This document shows, piece by piece, positions 63,201 to 64,000 of a stretch of 64,000 nucleotides of DNA. The DNA comes from Bryobacteraceae bacterium (GTDB taxonomy: Bacteria > Acidobacteriota > Terriglobia > Bryobacterales > Bryobacteraceae), in the NCBI GenBank assembly GCA_025055455.1, contig JANWXD010000003.1, forward strand, positions 1-64,000. The letters run 5' to 3'. Position numbers and translations under genes: made by a program. The first letter of the stretch is position 1. Each line of letters starts with the position of its first letter. The notes under the pieces were generated by a model. The model made no database searches. It worked only from the letters and a program-made list of their open reading frames with translations, and was not told the DNA's origin.

Positions 63201-63353
63201 CGCGATCGCCAGCGCGGCGAGCAGGAAAACCGCCACAATTTTGCCGCGCTTCAGCCACGGATTCGGGCGCAATTCCTCCGTCGCCTCGCGCGCCTCGCGG
63301 GCGTTGACCCTGTTCCACCACTCTGATGCCCAGATCTCGAGCGACCGAATCAT
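60243..63353 (-). CDS. Class A penicillin-binding protein (GT51 and transpeptidase)
   Basis: A bifunctional peptidoglycan synthase, 1036 residues. A cytoplasmic N-terminus and a membrane anchor (residues about 38-58) precede the GT51 glycosyltransferase domain: the catalytic glutamate E181 in LFIENRELFDERFPY, then SGGSTLATQLEKMR and KRILRDYLNSIPLAGIRGYG. The transpeptidase domain has the acyl-acceptor serine S516 in GSTAKLR and KTGT at 942-945. About 425 residues separate SxxK and KTG, more than usual for class A proteins, implying an inserted module (about 600-850: YLARIHPLELWLVGYKFRNP). An AGGGG precedes the start. Confidence 0.9.
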   Translation of the reverse strand: MIRSLEIWASEWWNRVNAREAREATEELRPNPWLKRGKIVAVFLLAALAIAEIKTSWLQSRILAAFARGLTYTVAPGANPSLRFPKTGPYNEKLGYTRIPVFVRHLSKSGYEVAAQARPSWLFGALTAAGLFPIYREKTTAGLVLLDRHGKAIFEARYPSRLYTDFESIPPVVVKTLLFIENRELFDERFPYRNPSVEWDRFFKAVLDYGYAQLNPSHPVSGGSTLATQLEKMRHSPGGRTGSPAEKLRQMGSASLRVYLDGEQTVAARKRILRDYLNSIPLAGIRGYGEVNGLGDGLWAWFGADFHRVNELLRGAERAAASDPLLAERGRAYRQVLSLLLALNKPHLYLAGDRAALDARVERYLALLAREGIISPALRDAALKATPGYRDAAPALDFVPFAERKGRDSVRVDLLSLLGVASTYELDRLDLTVTTTLDKSAQQAVTDVLQNLRDRNYVLNAGLVGERLLGSADPSQVIYSFTLYERGPGANLLRVQADNYNGPLNINEQTKLELGSTAKLRTLITYLEIIRELHGRLAALPAPTLAEQTASAQDPLTRWAAGYLATAQDRSLTAMLEAAMNRRYSASPGEAFFTGGGLHYFANFDKEDNGRILTVREAFERSVNLVFIRLMRDIVAYYTVRLPAYTPEILSNPKHPVRRRYLERFADREGRVFLGRFYEKYRGQPPEQALATLVAGLHSKTPKRLAVIFRSVRPEAGPEELAGFLKAHLPAGAVSEKLVQALYRDYAPDKFDLQDLGYLARIHPLELWLVGYKFRNPEAKWADVVAASAHERQQVYRWLFEPQQKEAQDKRIRILLEEDAFREIHRSWKKLGYPFDRLVPSYATAIGSSGDTPAALAELAGIIVNDGVQYPSIRIERLEFAGQTPFETAVQWKPQPGERVLPAEIAAFVRQEMIGVVERGTARRAAGGVVLEDGTKLAVGGKTGTGDNRFEAYAPGGRPVASRVMNRTATFVFFIGDRYFGTITAFVPGQEAAAYRFTSSLPVAVFKHLTPALAPVLAQPEPEPPARPLLASRKRH

Positions 63354-63398
63354 CCATGACCCCTATTGGTATGATGCGGGCCGCCGCGCCATTGTTGC

Positions 63399-63414
63399 AC
63401 CGCCGTACGGCGGT
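63399..63414. repeat. Perfect 16-base palindrome
   Basis: ACCGCCGTACGGCGGT lies in the 169-base gap between ferrochelatase and the penicillin-binding protein. It could be a protein-binding site or a stem. There is no adjacent T-run, so it is not a typical terminator. Confidence 0.5.
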
Positions 63415-63522
63415 CCCTGAGCGTGCATGTTGCTTGGTAAATCGGCGGGTTTTACGGAGTTTTCGAGAGGGAATTTCCGGTCGGCTGGCGGATGAAACTG
63501 CTGTGACCGGTGGTTGGCTCGC

Positions 63523-64000
63523 TCAGAGCGCCTGCCGCACGAGCTCGGCCAGCGCGCCGATGAAGCGCGGCGAATCGTTCAAGCCGGGCATCATCCGGTA
63601 CTCCCGGATGCCGACTCGCGCGGCAATCTCACGGTGCTCGATGGCGATTTCGTACAGCGTCTCGACGTGGTCGGAAACGAAAGAGATGGGCACCACCAGC
63701 ACCTGTTGGGCCCCGGCGACAGCCAGCTTCTCCAGCGTTTCCTTGAGCATGGGCCGCAGCCAGCGGGATGGTCCCACCTTGCTCTGGTAGCAGATGTGAT
63801 GGCGGTTCGGCCAGCCGCCGCGCTCACAGACGAGCTCCACCGTCCGCTCCACCTGCCGCGGATACGGATCGCCCCGCTCGACGACGTCCAGGGGCACGCT
63901 ATGGGCGCTGAAGACGATCTCCACGGCCTCAGGTTCCGTAAAACCGGCCAGCGCCTCCTCCACGTGGGCCGCGACGGCTTCAATGTAGGCGGGATGATCG
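63523..64000 (-). CDS. hemH: Ferrochelatase, C-terminal part (cut by window edge)
   Basis: Inserts Fe2+ into a porphyrin at the end of haem synthesis. The frame is open to the window edge, so about the C-terminal 158 residues are seen. They include FSAHSVPLDVVERGDPYPRQ with the conserved catalytic histidine, CYQSKVGPSRWLRPMLKETL, and VVPISFVSDHVETLYEIAIE, which has the glutamate expected near the metal. The C-terminus is short and lacks the extra [2Fe-2S] tail seen in some relatives. The PBP gene is 169 bases downstream on the same strand. Confidence 0.95.
   Translation of the reverse strand, partial: DHPAYIEAVAAHVEEALAGFTEPEAVEIVFSAHSVPLDVVERGDPYPRQVERTVELVCERGGWPNRHHICYQSKVGPSRWLRPMLKETLEKLAVAGAQQVLVVPISFVSDHVETLYEIAIEHREIAARVGIREYRMMPGLNDSPRFIGALAELVRQAL

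Overview
The window is a GC-rich chromosomal segment, almost certainly from Acidobacteriota and most likely a Bryobacterales/Solibacter-like member. Pointers are a VWFA-related acidobacterial-domain protein (5768-6730), three large Oar-like outer-membrane proteins with an N-terminal carboxypeptidase-regulatory-like domain, two FG-GAP/ASPIC-UnbV (CRTAC1-type) proteins, and many small Sec-exported proteins of the kind this phylum carries. Taxonomy is inferred from gene families and was not tested by a search. I see no CRISPR array, prophage, rRNA or intact insertion sequence.

Layout. 1-7.4 kb: a membrane glycosyltransferase (cut by the window edge), a DUF302/universal-stress pair, TPR and FecR-like envelope proteins, dTDP-4-dehydrorhamnose reductase, a vWA protein and an AlkA-type DNA glycosylase. 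7.4-11.1 kb: overlapping inositol-catabolism genes iolB-iolD-iolC. 11.3-15.6 kb: a divergent Hfq, a hotdog thioesterase, a small TPR protein, ssb, a YkgJ-type cysteine-cluster protein, and a coupled pair made of an exported vWA-like protein and a methyltransferase with a signal peptide. 15.6-18.2 kb: a tightly overlapping operon PfkB kinase - rhomboid protease - glutaredoxin-like protein - BshB1 (bacillithiol synthesis). 18.3-26.5 kb: gltB-gltD glutamate synthase, a divergent LysR regulator, and an exported aldose 1-epimerase. 26.7-34.2 kb: two tandem Oar/TonB-type genes, each broken by one frameshift. 34.4-39.0 kb: an exported RraA-like protein, a sodium:solute symporter and xylulokinase, followed by an MFS transporter remnant. 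39.1-46.6 kb: a Cus-type copper/silver efflux operon whose pump keeps the three methionines of the CusA triad, with two small Cys/His-rich exported proteins at its head. 46.6-50 kb: a TgpA-like transglutaminase and a DUF1080 protein. 50.2-55.1 kb: an intact Oar-like protein and a glutamine-synthetase-family ligase. 55.2-56 kb: a transposase remnant resembling ISL3, tRNA-Ala(GGC), and an HD-domain protein. 56-64 kb: two CRTAC1-type proteins, a large class A penicillin-binding protein, and the 3' part of ferrochelatase.

The genes mostly serve carbon scavenging (inositol, xylulose, aldoses, keto-disaccharides), nitrogen assimilation, envelope building and redox/metal protection. Two patterns cut across the window. 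First, six genes with no visible Shine-Dalgarno sequence have a -10-like hexamer ending exactly six bases before the start codon, which suggests leaderless transcripts. Second, three enzyme families that are normally cytosolic (a methyltransferase, RraA and aldose 1-epimerase) carry Sec signal peptides here.
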